Assembly: GCF_037392515.1 (NCBI RefSeq)
Contig: NC_090291.1
Coordinates: forward strand, 43,269,001-43,333,000
DNA from: Haliotis asinina
Lineage: Eukaryota > Mollusca > Gastropoda > Lepetellida > Haliotidae
Direction: 5' to 3'
Length of the DNA stretch: 64,000 bases
Made by a program: the position numbers and the translations under genes. The notes under the pieces were generated by a model. That model did not search any database. It was not told the DNA's origin and was given only the letters and a program-made list of their open reading frames with translations. Below are positions 15,101 to 25,055 of this stretch, in pieces. Numbering within the stretch: the first letter of the stretch is position 1; each line of letters begins with the position of its first letter.

Positions 15101-15938
15101 TTTTATATTTCCTCCACACAGATCACGCTCATCTCGGCTTTCGTCAGCTACCAGGCGCCGACGTATGGTAAATACGTGTACCCAAATGGTGCCATTGCGA
15201 TTGGTTGGCTGATTGGCATGATGTCTGTTGTTCCGATCCCTATCTTCGTTGTCTACAAGTTCCTCAAGGCTTCAGGACCATTCATCAAGGTATTGGACAC
15301 ATGGGCGAAACGCCTTACTCAGATAATTAGTCTAAAGCTTCCAAAAACCTTCCAAAGCTGAAAACTAACGAGGCATTGTCTACATGGACATTAAGTTATA
15401 GCCACTTTCCGGGTTTTGCATCGTAATATAAAAACTGCTGGAAGCATTTTACGATATGCTGCTTTACTCGAGGCATTTGGTTGTCTTAGATGCGGCAGTT
15501 GATTGTTTCTCTTTTGAGTCAGACTCCCATTCGTCCATTTTTTCGTCTCGAGACCGGTGTCATATTCGAATTCTCCCTAGTGCACCCAAATCGAAAACCT
15601 GCCTCTTTTCTTTCTTTCCTCCCAAACTAATCAATCTGATTTTAATTGATTACTATTCAAATCACAACTCATTCATCGACTCACTGGCTCAACATCTCTG
15701 ACAATGCTGATTTTTATTTCAGCGCTTCATCCAAACCAAGAAGCCGTCGGCCGACTGGGGTCCGGCTGAAAGTCTCCCTCGCGATTCCGACTTCTCTGAA
15801 ATGAAGGACCCCCTCAATCGGACAGGGGAGCTGTCGGTGTCGTCCCCGAGTGGCACAAGTATCGCCACTGATGACTGTCCCCCAAACGGCGTCACAGTCC
15901 ACTCCAAGTTCTTCAACGAGCAGACGTATATTTCCTGA
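122..15938 (+). CDS. SLC6 Na+/Cl- coupled amino-acid transporter, glycine-transporter-like (3' part)
   Basis: Plasma-membrane symporter of the neurotransmitter:sodium family. The 5' exons (TM1-5) lie upstream of the window. Eight coding exons join in frame with AG/GT borders: 122-225, 3052-3176, 4267-4379, 12106-12237, 14453-14552, 14869-14969, 15122-15289, 15723-15938 (TGA). Exon 1 gives the unwound TM6 ([18 protein letters not shown]) and NKFTNN. Exon 2 gives TM7 and SVLGFMA. Exon 3 gives [17 protein letters not shown] and the TM8 sodium-site motif GLDT. Exon 4 gives FPETLAKRR and TM9. Exons 5-7 give TM10-12, including the MMIG block. Exon 8 is a cytosolic tail with the family's DWGP motif and about 55 polar residues. 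AWG, NNCLRD and PEALTTLP resemble the GlyT/proline/ATB0,+ branch, so substrate is probably a small neutral amino acid (inference). Odd: the TM7 Asn expected to help bind ions is Gly, within LGEGTS. Family assignment is very secure; substrate is not. Confidence 0.93.
226..3051 (+). other. SLC6 intron between the TM6 and TM7 exons
   Basis: AT-rich intron with a GT donor at 226 and an AG acceptor at 3050-3051. I saw no second gene, no recognisable transposon and no SINE here. The short open frames in it look like chance. The 5' flank 1-121 is the preceding intron and ends in a pyrimidine-rich acceptor. Confidence 0.6.
4495..5030 (-). mobile_element. LINE fragment, C-terminal part of the reverse-transcriptase polyprotein
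   Basis: Minus-strand frame 4495-5001 contains [20 protein letters not shown] followed by [13 protein letters not shown]. This is the CX2C...H...C knuckle and following block found at the end of many animal non-LTR polyproteins. Just upstream a shifted frame reads [11 protein letters not shown]...FRTS, the part that normally precedes the knuckle, so the copy is frameshifted. It is 5'-truncated and sits antisense inside an SLC6 intron. The clade is not resolved. Confidence 0.6.
5800..5985 (+). repeat. SINE-B copy
   Basis: Starts GGGGTGGTCAGACTCG, continues with GACACATGTCATCG, GCAGATCGACGCCC and TGGTCCAGACTC, and ends ATATAGCTGGAATATTGCTG...GCGTAAAACTAAACTCA. It is one of the best-preserved copies of this family in the window and lies in an SLC6 intron. 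Confidence 0.75.
6352..6525 (-). repeat. SINE-B copy, diverged
   Basis: Reverse orientation of the same family: CAACGCGCCACTTAGCAATG, then CCCAGTGATCAACAGCAGGA, ATCGATCTGCACAA and CCTGACCACCCGATCCCG. The following GTCGCATCTTACGAC segment is the family's 5' extension. It lies about 370 bp from the plus-strand copy and faces it. Confidence 0.65.
7674..7751. repeat. Short foldback, 25-bp arms
   Basis: Arms 7674-7698 and 7727-7751 are inverted copies matching at 24 of 25 positions (AAACAGACTCGGGTCATCC against its complement), with a 28-nt loop. It is probably a MITE remnant or a transcribed hairpin. I found no flanking target duplication. Confidence 0.6.
9540..9708 (-). repeat. SINE-A copy, full length with target-site duplication
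   Basis: tRNA-derived SINE. Read on the minus strand it has GGGGTAGTCTAGTGGTTAAA (A-box-like) and GGGTTCGATTCC (B-box), then the GGGTACAATGTGTGAAACCC body and the TTGCTAAAAAGCGGCGTAAA tail ending in CTCACTCAC. It is flanked by the direct repeat TTATGTGATTAG at 9528-9539 and 9709-9720, so both ends are fixed and the insertion is fairly recent. Confidence 0.85.
10433..10595 (+). repeat. SINE-B copy
   Basis: CGGGTGGTCAGACTCGCTGA start, GATTGACACATGTCATCG, GTAGATCGATGCCCATGC, GTCTGGTCCAGACTCGG, and a diverged tail GGTGAGTGCAGCGGTAAACA. It lies in the long SLC6 intron 4380-12105. Confidence 0.7.
11401..11562. repeat. Pyrimidine-rich tract
   Basis: About 160 bp made almost wholly of CT runs (CTCTCTC, CTCCCTCC), interrupted by short AT stretches. 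It is a polypyrimidine/polypurine microsatellite inside the long SLC6 intron. Confidence 0.8.
11886..12036 (+). repeat. SINE-B copy, diverged
   Basis: ATCGGGTGGTCAGGCTCGCT, GTAGATCGATGCTCATGC, TTGATCATTGGAATGTCTCG and a tail AACTGGAATATTGCTGTGAG. It ends about 70 bp before the acceptor of the SLC6 exon at 12106. Confidence 0.65.
14236..14393 (+). repeat. SINE-A copy
   Basis: GATGGGATAGCCCAGTGGTT (A-box region), CCCGGGTTTGATTCCTAAC (B-box region), GGGTACAATGTTTGAAGCCC and the tail ATATTGCTGGAATATCGCTA. It lies directly upstream of the SLC6 exon at 14453. Confidence 0.75.
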
Positions 15939-16842
15939 AAACTACCCTAAACGATGGGTCGTTGTGTGTCTGAGGAAACATATCGAAAATCTCAGTCTTA
16001 GTTTTTGTGGAGACATGGCACACAATTCTGAAACGCTTTGAAGAGTTTGAAAGTATTTAGTTTTCAAACATACATCGAAGTGTTTCGCGTAACCACTGTC
16101 AAATGATTCTTTTCGTACAACTTGCTCTACCCATGACAGATAGGAATCCCGGTAATATAGCTTTACAGTCCAAGGGGTGATGTTTTTTGTTGTAACCAAA
16201 TTTTATTTCAACGACGTCGGAGCATCTCTTCGACTCATTTAGTCTATTGGTTTTTTTTTTGGTTTTTTTTTTTTTGTTGTTGTTGTTGAAAATACAATCA
16301 AAGGGAAATGATAGTCACCTGTTCATATTAATGGCCGGTGTTTAATGTTTAGTATGATGTATGTGGGTCAATGTCTCAAGCCACTTTTCAAAATGTTAAT
16401 TTCTGTTAGTTGATTTAAACGTATTTCTCAATTTCAATATCATCAGCAGTGAATGTTTGAAAAGATGTATAAGTGAAAACTCGTCACATTCCCTCCGATC
16501 TCAGACGCTATGTTAATATTCGCATCTGCAGTTTATAACGGACCCAGATCTTATGGAACCATATCTCCACTATGCACGAGAACATGTCTGTGTATGTTTA
16601 CATATTGTAGAATTGTTTAGATCGCATAGAGGTAAAGTGAAATCCGAGCGATAGCATGATATCTGCTTCCAATGCATGGAGCCAGTCATTGTCGCCACTG
16701 CCATTGATTTTGACCTAACCAACACAGCGGGATACGGCTCCGCGTAACTGCTGGGAATATCTTAGCGGAAATGTCGCCTCGATCTTGAGTACTCACACCT
16801 GTCTCACAGCTGAGATGTTTTTGTATGGAGCTTTGATGTTGA

Positions 16843-16848
16843 AATAAA
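16843..16848 (+). other. Likely polyadenylation signal of the SLC6 gene
   Basis: AATAAA about 900 bp after the stop codon at 15936-15938. The region between (15939-16842) is then the 3' UTR. It has a T/G-rich run near 16250 and no other gene visible. The actual cleavage site cannot be seen from sequence. Confidence 0.5.
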
Positions 16849-17803
16849 CGAAATGTATTTTGAAAACAGCTGTCGTTTATATACTGTGATGAAATGTTAC
16901 GTTAAGATGATTTAGTATATTGGAAGTACGCTAAAAAATTACGGTAGATGGCACCCGAAAATTCTAACATCAGTTTAAAATGATTTCTTTAGTATTCTTT
17001 TCAAAAACCAATGCCATGTTCACAAACGTTCATGGAGTATTCATAGAGTTGTATTAACGCTGATTTCACGAAATACCTGGTGCCAACGGTATTATATTCT
17101 CTCTTGCTGATGAATCCAACATTGTCTTCCAATGATGCTCTGTATCTCAGTAAGTTATATGTTCATGGAATATATATACCCGTCTCACGTCTCTAGAGAA
17201 TCGCGTTCATCGTCTTTACATTCAACTGTTTCAATCACCCATTTCACACCACTGGTGTTTTCATAATTGTCGCTACATGACCAAATTTTAGTTTTAATTT
17301 TTTTCTTAAGTATTACTCCGCCTCACTCAAACAGGACATAGTGTGATGACTATAGAAACGTACGTGTTTTTGCTCATGTCAGGATCCGGTCAAGAAGGTC
17401 GTCACCGAAAGAACGGACACTGTTTACAAAAGGGTTGGTTCTGAAGCTAGCCAACCCATAATCACAATCGTGGCGTTTTAAAGAGGTTATTTTATATCTA
17501 CCACGTTTCATCAATGCATACCCATTACCGAAATTGGTTGGAAATCAGAACATTTTTTATAGTCGTCGGTGAACATCGCGAGGATTGAGAATGTATAAGC
17601 ATCAGTTTATAATGACCTATAATGTTTGCTATATCAACATCTGTTTCAGGGCATTATTCTCTATCAGTAATACGAGAGAATTTGTATTATCAATTATGCA
17701 GTCAGCCTTCTATTGTTTCAGCGGCTTGGTAATATTACTTTCTCAACCACGAGTCTCATACAAGTGATAACTCCCTATCTCATTTCTCAGCTGCGTTTTG
17801 CTT

Positions 17804-17916
17804 CAGGACCTAGGTTTTCAAAGCTCTCCTCGTGCTAAGATAGTCGTAAGTTAATGTTAATGCATGGCACTTACGACTTTCTTAGCACTAAGAGAGCTTC
17901 GAAAATCTAGGGCCTG
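17804..17916. repeat. Foldback (MITE-like) element
   Basis: Arms 17804-17850 and 17870-17916 are inverted copies, 41 of 47 positions matching by eye, around a 19-nt loop. Terminal sequence is CAGGNCCTAGNTTTTCNAAG. No coding capacity. The near-whole-length hairpin is typical of non-autonomous foldback elements. Confidence 0.65.
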
Positions 17917-19757
17917 GAATATAACTGTATGACGGCAATGGTTCAGGTGACCTCGGAATCTAAAAACACTGCACATATGTCCTAATCATTGAGAAGGTTT
18001 TCTTGCAATTTGGCTTTGTATATGCACGATCTGGTTTGTGTAGCCTTAGCATAACAGAGTTTGACTGTGAGTATTTCGAGTAATTTCAGGTGCACATTAT
18101 CATTTTCCAGAAGCTATTCAGTTAAGAATAAGTCTTCATAACTGAACCAAAGCCTGTCATTTTGGTTACAACATTAGCAGAATGCAACGGTGACTTATTG
18201 TAAAATCATCTTTACTATATTTGTAATCAGTACGTCAAGGCTGGCTTTGAAGGTCAAGTTCATTCAACCAGAAATTACACTGAAAACGTTTTACTGTATC
18301 AAGACGTATTTTCAGAAGCTGGCACCGATGTCATAAAATCGGAGATACACGAAGCGGAAGTGATGCCTTGTAACGCTCGTTCTGTCAGAAACACGGGGTG
18401 TCGTATATTATTTACAAAACTCAAAACTGGATATAAACTAGATCTTTGCTTAGTCAATCGTCACTCGATTTATCTGAATGGTTCTGTTTATGGCATTTGA
18501 CTATTTTTCCTTCAGTAAAAGATCTTATTCCGTTTTCTTAAACGATTGTAAGCATTTATGATCATTCTTTTTTAATCACAATACGAGGAATATCGAAAAA
18601 TATCAGTCAGAACACTTTGATGTACTGATCGGAATAAAACTTCTGAAAATTGTATTTTACCAGGAATATCATATTCCAGTAATGCGTTTCTGAACATTTT
18701 ACTACATTTAATCAAAATGATGAAAAACCAGGAAAGTGTTTTGATACGCGATAGAATTGGCGAAAGTTGTTTACTTAAAACAGTTAATGTCGTGTGTGAG
18801 TATGTCGTAACTACAGAATGTGTATGTATGCATTATTTCCAGCTGTATGTGAAGAGTTAGTTCGTAAGAAATAAACTTTGAAAAGAGACACTTCTACATC
18901 TCTGTGTTTAAAAAACAGATCTACAGAATAGTGGAAACATCTGAATGGTTACTTTACAAATCCGAGAAGAAAAAACAGCATCCCTACTTTCAATTTTGAA
19001 TGTTGTTTCCCTTTAACACATTCTAACAAAAAGCAACGTCTCCTAGTAACCTCATTGTCTTCTCATTTCATGTTTTGGGTACAGCCAAAGAGTCATTTCT
19101 TACATGTGTGAGAAATTCATAATACTACAATGTTAAAGTTGATGTACATTATTGTCATGACGATGTTGTAGTAATATCAATATATTTTTATGTGTGTGCA
19201 TTCGTACATATTGTACGCTGAACATGATTATTCATTTCACAATCTCTCTTTTTAGTGTTATGTCTTTTGATTCGAATTGTCACAATGAACGACCAAGTCG
19301 GTAATGGCAAACTGCGTAACACCTGTTAGTTATCATGGAACGAATTTGGTATTTGAATATTTTATTTACAATATCGGTTTTATGTTTTTAATAATAATAA
19401 TGAGAAGAAGATGAAAGCCTGTAAGGGACATGTATTTAGTGATGTAAAATGTCACTGATATTTGGCAATTACAAAGGTTTTTAGAGAACATAATGTTAGG
19501 CAACGTTGACAAATTCATGTGCAAGTACTGGCGTTGGTGGATGTAATCGTACACTTTATGCGAACATTTGTTTTAAAAATTATACATTGAGAAGATTGTT
19601 GAACCTACAGTTCTTCAAGCCATATTTGTACAAACTTATTTTTTTCTGAAATAATGAAATAGCAGTGTTTGATGTTTGGTTTCTAAAATGTGAAATAACT
19701 TAAAATTTTGCAATGGTATATTGTTTTCCTCATTCATACTGCAAAGGTCGATCCTTT

Positions 19758-19811
19758 TTCGTAAACCATGAACACGTGCTTTTCGTAAACCATGAACACG
19801 TGCTTTTCGTA
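19758..19811. repeat. Two-unit 24-bp direct repeat
   Basis: Two identical tandem 24-nt units at 19758-19781 and 19782-19805 (TTCGTAAACCATGAACACG plus TGCTT), followed by the first six bases of a third. Confidence 0.8.
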
Positions 19812-20407
19812 TAAACAAACCTATGCTTTCGCATACATAGGAATCATTCTGTCTCATTCATTTTAGAATTTTCACCTTCTCGAGTCCCATTTTTGTTGAG
19901 CGTTTTTGAAAGGAACGCTATCATAACAGAATCACTATCATGTAAACCTGCCATATCTGATATGCGATATGACTCATATATACGTTTCGATTAATGATTT
20001 AAGTGTATTTGCTTCGTAAGCCTTATTGTTCAAATGAATACGAATATGACAAAGAGAAATACTGTGTGTTTGATCTATTTTAGATGTGTGGAAGACCAGC
20101 TGTGCATATTCGATTTTAAGAAATTCAAACCTTTAAATGTAAAAGCGTGAGAAATCACTCCATTGACACGAACGAGAATAAATCGTTCTTTTCTAGTGCT
20201 GATATATATGTCTGTTCTTTCAAACTTGTTTCATGACCTGAGGATTGTTCAAGAGTCCACGTCAGTAAACTTTTACTAGTGACAGGTGATGGCTCATTTG
20301 TTCATATCGTATGACATTGTGATCTATCAAGTCTCAGTTTGTCCTGTCTCAGTACTTTAACCAGTTAAATCCTAGCTGTCAGTATCCTAGTATTGTGACT
20401 GTAAAGG

Positions 20408-20563
20408 CCTGGGCCCCGTTTCACAAAACTCTCGTAAGCCTAAGGTATCGTAACTTTTCTCGTAGCATTTGTACCTGGCATACTGTAACATAGGAGGTGG
20501 AAATGCTACGAGAAAAGTTACGAGACCTTAGGCTTACGAGAATTTTGTGAAACGGGGTCCTGG
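20408..20563. repeat. Foldback MITE, 68-bp arms
   Basis: The arms (from 20408 and back from 20563) begin CCTGGGCCCCGTTTCACAAA and its inverse, and stay paired for about 68 bp with only a few mismatches, leaving a loop of about 20 nt. A related, more decayed element with similar CCCNTTTCACAAA ends lies at 49575-49688. This element directly abuts the GTCAC minisatellite. Confidence 0.75.
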
Positions 20564-20564
20564 T

Positions 20565-20750
20565 TGGTCGTGTCATACACCACTGTCACATCGGAGTGTC
20601 CTGCTAGGTCTCAGTTGGTCTCTCCTTATGTCACAACGACATGTCAAGCCTCATGTGATCGTGTCTTATGTCACGGTGACATGTCAAGCCTCAGTTGGTC
20701 TTTTTGGAACACACATTAATCACGACACGTTTTATGTAACACAGTGACTT
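20565..20750. repeat. Minisatellite of about 40-bp units, left block
   Basis: Units of the type GGTCGTGTCTTATGTCAC followed by GGTGACATGTCAAGCCTCA. Each unit is centred on the near-palindrome GTCACNGTGAC. The array is interrupted by the mariner-like element at 20752 and resumes at 22051. Confidence 0.75.
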
Positions 20751-20751
20751 A

Positions 20752-22048
20752 CAGTATGGTTCAAAATTATTGAGAATAGCTAAACCATTTCATATTATTA
20801 AACGAGAACAAATCAGATAAAATTGAATGTATTGTGAAAGTGAACTGACCTTTTCATGTTGTGTAGGTAACAATTTAATATTTTATCAAGTCTCCTTGAG
20901 CTTCACGGCACAGTCTAAGACGGGTAGGCATACTTCCTATCAGAGAGGTTAGTGTCTCGTGAGTTATGCTGTCCCAGTATCGGACCACTTCTTTCTTCAT
21001 GTCTTCAATTTTTGTCAACCCCTTTTGATTCACACATTCCTTCATCATCCCCCAAATGTTCTCAATGGGATTTAAGTCAGGACTATATGCAGGAAATGGT
21101 AATGCAGTCACATTTGTCTCCTGAAACCACTGCTTGGCATGTTTTGCGGTGTGTTTAGGATCATTATCTTGCTGCAAAATCCAGTCATTTCCATAAAACA
21201 CATGTGCACTTGGAAGGAGAAAATTATCTAATATGTTAGTGTAGCGTTGACTTGTCAGATTTCCCTCAAACACACACAGCGGGGTCGTTCTTAATAAGGA
21301 TATCCCTCCCCATACATGAAACTTTGGGCTGTATTTAGGTCGTCGATACAACGGTGCTGACGCAGACTTTGTCCATATTTTCACATTATTGGGATATACC
21401 CATATTGAGCTTTCATCAGTAAAAATCACATTTTCCCAGTCAAAGTTTTCATGTGCCAAACACCACTCAACACGCCTGTCTTTATGTTCTTGTTTCATGA
21501 GAGGAGAAGGAATTCCAGTCTTTTTCTCCCATCCAAGATCAATCAAATTTCTTCTAATTGTAGATTTTGATACAACTGTTGATCCCCTTTCTATCATTTC
21601 ATACCTGATGTTGGAGATGCTTGCCCTTTGCTTTTTAGACGCTAAAATTCCCAGCCGGACGCGATCTGAGAAGTCCAATTTTCTGTGTCTCCCTGCTCCT
21701 TTCTGGTGCCCAAAATCCTTTCCCTCTTTAAAATTCTTCCTAATCCTATACACAGTAGAAAGAGGAGTTCCTGTTCTCTCTGCCAATGTATTTACATCAT
21801 CAATTCCTTAATTACACAACTCAAAAATCAACCTTCTTTTATCTTCAGCAGACATTGTTGACAGTGCTGAGGAAAATGACGTCTGCTACAAATTCAGGGG
21901 AGGTAACTCTAATTGTACTATACTCAGTAGGCCAAGATGAGTTACCTCCCTGATACCATTACTTAGTTTTAAGTATCAGTGAATCAGTTGAGGTGTTAGG
22001 ATAGCTCAAAGTAAGAAGAAAAATTCTCAATAATTATGAACCAGACTA
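20752..22048 (-). mobile_element. Mariner/Tc1-superfamily DNA transposon, 1,297 bp
   Basis: Inverted ends CAGTATGGTTCAAAATTATT (left) and, complemented, TAGTCTGGTTCATAATTATT (right). TA duplications lie at 20750-20751 and 22049-22050. The single gene inside encodes a DD34E transposase. The element sits in a repeat whose other copy at about 22350-22372 keeps the uninterrupted sequence GACTTATATAGTCTCATCCG, which confirms both insertion borders. Confidence 0.92.
20875..21855 (-). pseudogene. Tc1/mariner transposase with one in-frame stop
   Basis: Cuts and pastes the surrounding element at TA sites. The natural ATG is at 21855 (MSAEDKRRLIFELCN). Codon 16 is TAA, after which the frame is open to the stop at 20875, about 325 codons in total. 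N-terminal helix-turn-helix region around TGTPLSTVYRIRKNF; then a second DNA-binding segment (VSKSTIRRNLIDLGW); then the catalytic core: first Asp in FTDESSIWV, second Asp in LQQDNDPKHTAK, Glu in SPDLNPIENIW. Exactly 34 residues separate the second Asp and the Glu (DD34E). All three catalytic residues are present, so the stop is the only obvious lesion and the copy is young. A TTG at 21784-21786 is unlikely to be a real start. Confidence 0.9.
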
Positions 22049-22050
22049 TA

Positions 22051-22440
22051 TATAGTCTCATCCGTGGTCGCGTCATATGTCACGGTGACATGTCAAGCCT
22101 CAGTTGGTCGTGTCTTATGTCACAGTGACATGTCAAGCCTCAGAAGGTCGCGTCATATGTCACGGAGACATGTCAAACCTCAGTTGGTCGTGCCTTATGT
22201 CACACTGACATGTCAAGCCTCATTTGATCATGCCTCACGTCACGGTGACATGTCAAGCCCCAGGTGGTCGTGTCTTATGTCACGGTGACTTGTCAAGCCT
22301 CAGTTGGTCTGTTTGGAACACACATTAATCACGACACGTTTTGTGTAACACAGTGACTTATATAGTCTCATCCGTGACATAAGTTACCTTAAAGGTCTCA
22401 GTTGGTCGTGTTATATGTCACAGTGAACTGCAACTACTTG
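22051..22440. repeat. Minisatellite of about 40-bp units, right block
   Basis: Continuation of the 20565-20750 array after the transposon: about seven units with GTCACGGTGACATGTCAAGC and GTTGGTCGTGTCTTATGTCA variants. A longer subunit (GGAACACACATTAATCACG...) occurs once in each block, so the array has higher-order structure. Confidence 0.8.
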
Positions 22441-22571
22441 GTCGAGCTGTATATGACTTTGCCCCGTAAATTCGTTGTATATCACGAAATACAGATGATT
22501 TTCGCTTTGGATTTGTGAAATAGAAATCCCTGTCGTGGACAAGACAAAAAAGCCTAATGCGATTATCCACG

Positions 22572-22760
22572 ACTGAGTGAGTTTAGTTTTACGCCGCACA
22601 ATGTTCTAGCTATATGGCGGCGGTCTGTAAATAATCGAGTCTGGACCAGACAACCCAGTGATCAACAGCATAAGCATCGATCTGCGTAATTGGGAACCGA
22701 TGATATGTGTCAACCAAGTCAGCGAGCCGGACTACCCGATCCCGTTAGTCGCCTCTCACA
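22572..22760 (-). repeat. SINE-B copy
   Basis: GACTGAGTGAGTTTAGTTTT, ACGCCGCACAATGTTCTAGC, GGTCTGTAAATAATCGAG, TGGACCAGACAACCCAGTG, ATCGATCTGCGTAATTGGGA and AGCGAGCCGGACTACCCG, read in reverse orientation. It preserves nearly the whole family consensus. Confidence 0.75.
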
Positions 22761-22840
22761 ACAAGCACAGTCGCCTTTTGTGGCAAGCACAAGTTGCTGA
22801 AAACCCCGATTATCTACGATGTACATGTGATCTGATCTGA

Positions 22841-23392
22841 CATCCTTCGGTCATTACCATTTTCACCTGACATTTTACACGAATCTTAGCCGACTTAGCA
22901 TCCTAACATCGTTCTGCTGTTGGACCTATGACCAGCTGTGTGTATTTACTCAACAGTTGCCGGATAATGATCTCCCGTGTCTCCTCAGTAAACAAAAACG
23001 AATAAACCATAAATGATTTTGCTCAAAAACACATGGCACACCATTGTTTTCAGATCATGCTACATCTCAATAAATACATTTCGCTATGTATATCTTCAGC
23101 ACAAATTATTATTCTAAGTTGCTTTTTTTCTGGAAGACTCTTCCCCTTACTATCAGAGGATTAACCGCTTACCCTGCTACATGTATAAGAGCGACAGTAC
23201 CACACATTGCCAACAAACAGCCTAAATGATTCTGATTCAGTTTCGAAAATGCTTCTACGTGTCAAGTTCTCTGTTGTACCTAAAACGTGAAATATACACT
23301 TTGTCTTTCCACAGTTTTTCTGTTAAAAGAAACAGGTCTGGTTTTTGAGGGAAGGGTAATAATGCATCGGTGAAGACCTTTTTTGGTGTCAC
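22841..23392. other. Intergenic stretch, nothing recognised
   Basis: Between the SINE-B copy and the TACGTA cluster. AT-rich, no coding signature, no repeat recognised. Confidence 0.5.
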
Positions 23393-23556
23393 TATCTCCT
23401 ACGTAGGATATATTGTCTCCCACGTAGGACTTAGAATCTCCTACGTAGGAGATAGTAAGTCCTACGTAGAAGATGCTAAGTCCTACATAGGACTTACTAT
23501 CTCCTACTTAGGACACCTCCTACGTAGGACATACTATCTGCCACGTAGTACTCATA
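23393..23556. repeat. Cluster of CCTACGTAGGA palindromes
   Basis: At least eight copies of the 12-bp palindrome TCCTACGTAGGA or one-base variants (CCCACGTAGGA, CCTACATAGGA, CCTACTTAGGA), spaced about 20 bp apart with related linkers (GATAGTAAG, ACTTACTATC) that are themselves inverted copies. The block can fold on itself in many registers. Confidence 0.8.
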
Positions 23557-23647
23557 TTCTTTCAAAGGTTCTGATTATGAAATGAGTTTATTAAACTGAG
23601 AAATTTCTGGTTATGCAGGACGTTTGATAGTAGAAATGCACGTCAAT

Positions 23648-23766
23648 GCGAACGCTCGTCATGCCGAAAACTTATGTTCCATTCTCTACATGAGTACAAT
23701 GTGTGAAGCCCATTTCTGATTTCCCCCGCCGTGATGTTGCTTGAATATTGTTAACTGTGCTGTAAG
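23648..23766 (+). repeat. SINE-A copy, 5'-truncated
   Basis: GCGAACGCTCGTCATGCCGA, GAGTACAATGTGTGAAGCCC, CCCCCGCCGTGATGTTGC and a decayed tail. The tRNA-like head is missing or unrecognisable. Confidence 0.6.
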
Positions 23767-23789
23767 GTACAATGTAGTCACTGTAGGAC

Positions 23790-23884
23790 CAATGACTTCA
23801 CATGTTGTTCCCATGTGGGAGTATCGAACCCGGGTTTTCTTGTGTAACGAGCAAACCCATTACCTACTAGACCACCCCACTGCT
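23790..23884 (-). repeat. SINE-A head fragment
   Basis: CCATGTGGGAGTATCGAACC, CGGGTTTTCTTGTGTAACGA and CTACTAGACCACCCCACTGC: the tRNA-derived half of SINE-A in reverse orientation, facing the plus-strand copy just upstream. Confidence 0.6.
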
Positions 23885-24358
23885 TCGGAACAGAGTTGAA
23901 GGAATAATGTGGCCAGATGATTTGACGTTAATGTAAGAAAAGAAGTGCTGTTCTTTTCAAATCCATTTGATTAGAGGATAGATTACTTGACATAGTCCTC
24001 GCCCAATGCAATGGAGTAGTCTTCAGATGAGATACCATACCTTGTGGGTTGCAGTAGCGTGGACGTCAGACGAAGTGGCAAAGACGTCATATGATGTGGT
24101 GTAATCGTTAGATGTTTTGGTCACAAAATGCATTTGCGCGGAACACAGGCGACAATGATAACAACGTTTCTATTTATGCGGCGTCTGATCCAAAACGAGG
24201 CGTTCGGGCAAAAGCATTGTAAAATCTGTGATTTTTAGCGTCTGTTGAACTGGTCGACATTGGATGCTCTGTATGCTGTTTGGTGGACTGTTCCCCTATA
24301 CTGGTCCTGATTTCAGGCCTTTTTGTGCATTAACACTAGTAACATATATACGAACGCA

Positions 24359-24512
24359 GAAGAGTGCTATTTTACACCGCTTTAGCAATATCCAGCAACT
24401 TTCTCGCTGGGGACACGAGACATGGGCTTCACACATTGTACCTAGTTGGGAATCGAACTCGGGTCTTTGGTGCTAGGAGCTAATACCTATGCCACTGGGC
24501 TACCCGCTCCCT
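24359..24512 (-). repeat. SINE-A copy
   Basis: ATTTTACACCGCTTTAGCAA, GGGCTTCACACATTGTACCT, GGGAATCGAACTCGGGTC (complement of the B-box) and CCACTGGGCTACCCGCTCCC. Complete but diverged. Confidence 0.7.
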
Positions 24513-25055
24513 GTAGATGCAAATACTCAAAATTTGATTAAAAGTCTAGGTTATAATTACGCGTGCATCTTCATGTAGGTGTACGATTGACGTAATTTGA
24601 AAATGTTCTGCGTACAATGGTATCGCTGCCGCCCCCTCGACTCAACTTGTCAAGATACATCAGCTACAACGCTGAACATCAGGCAACAAATGAGCTCCGC
24701 AAAGCGTCTAAATATTGATTTCAGAAAGCTGTGCCTCATCATATAGTTGCGTTCAAACGTCTTTTATTTTGCGTGGGAGGCTGAAATTCCCATTAGGATG
24801 ACCTCATTCCTGGGAGTAAAATATTCGCGGGTTCATCTGTTGTTCGAATCGATATCAGAGACATTTCACTTTTGAACGTTTTAACACTTATTATCAATAT
24901 AACTCGAGTACTTGATAACAGTATCAGTAGCTCTATTTGCAATCAAGCCTCGACCTTCTTATCGACCCTTCAGCTGCGTTCACCAGTCCACGTGTCCTCG
25001 ATAACATCAGATACATCGTGTATGTGATTGTGTCACTGAGTGACTGAGTTTCAGG

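Larger units (their letters stand above)
16861..20407. other. Intergenic stretch, mostly unannotatable
   Basis: AT-rich DNA between the SLC6 3' end and the foldback/mariner cluster. Apart from one foldback (17804-17916) and a two-unit direct repeat (19758-19811), I see no gene, RNA or mobile element. Short open frames here have no recognisable features. Confidence 0.55.

Noticed and set aside
22051-22440. Repeat-spacer array resembling a CRISPR.
   Set aside because: Units are contiguous and diverged, with no unique spacers, and the DNA is clearly from an intron-bearing animal genome.
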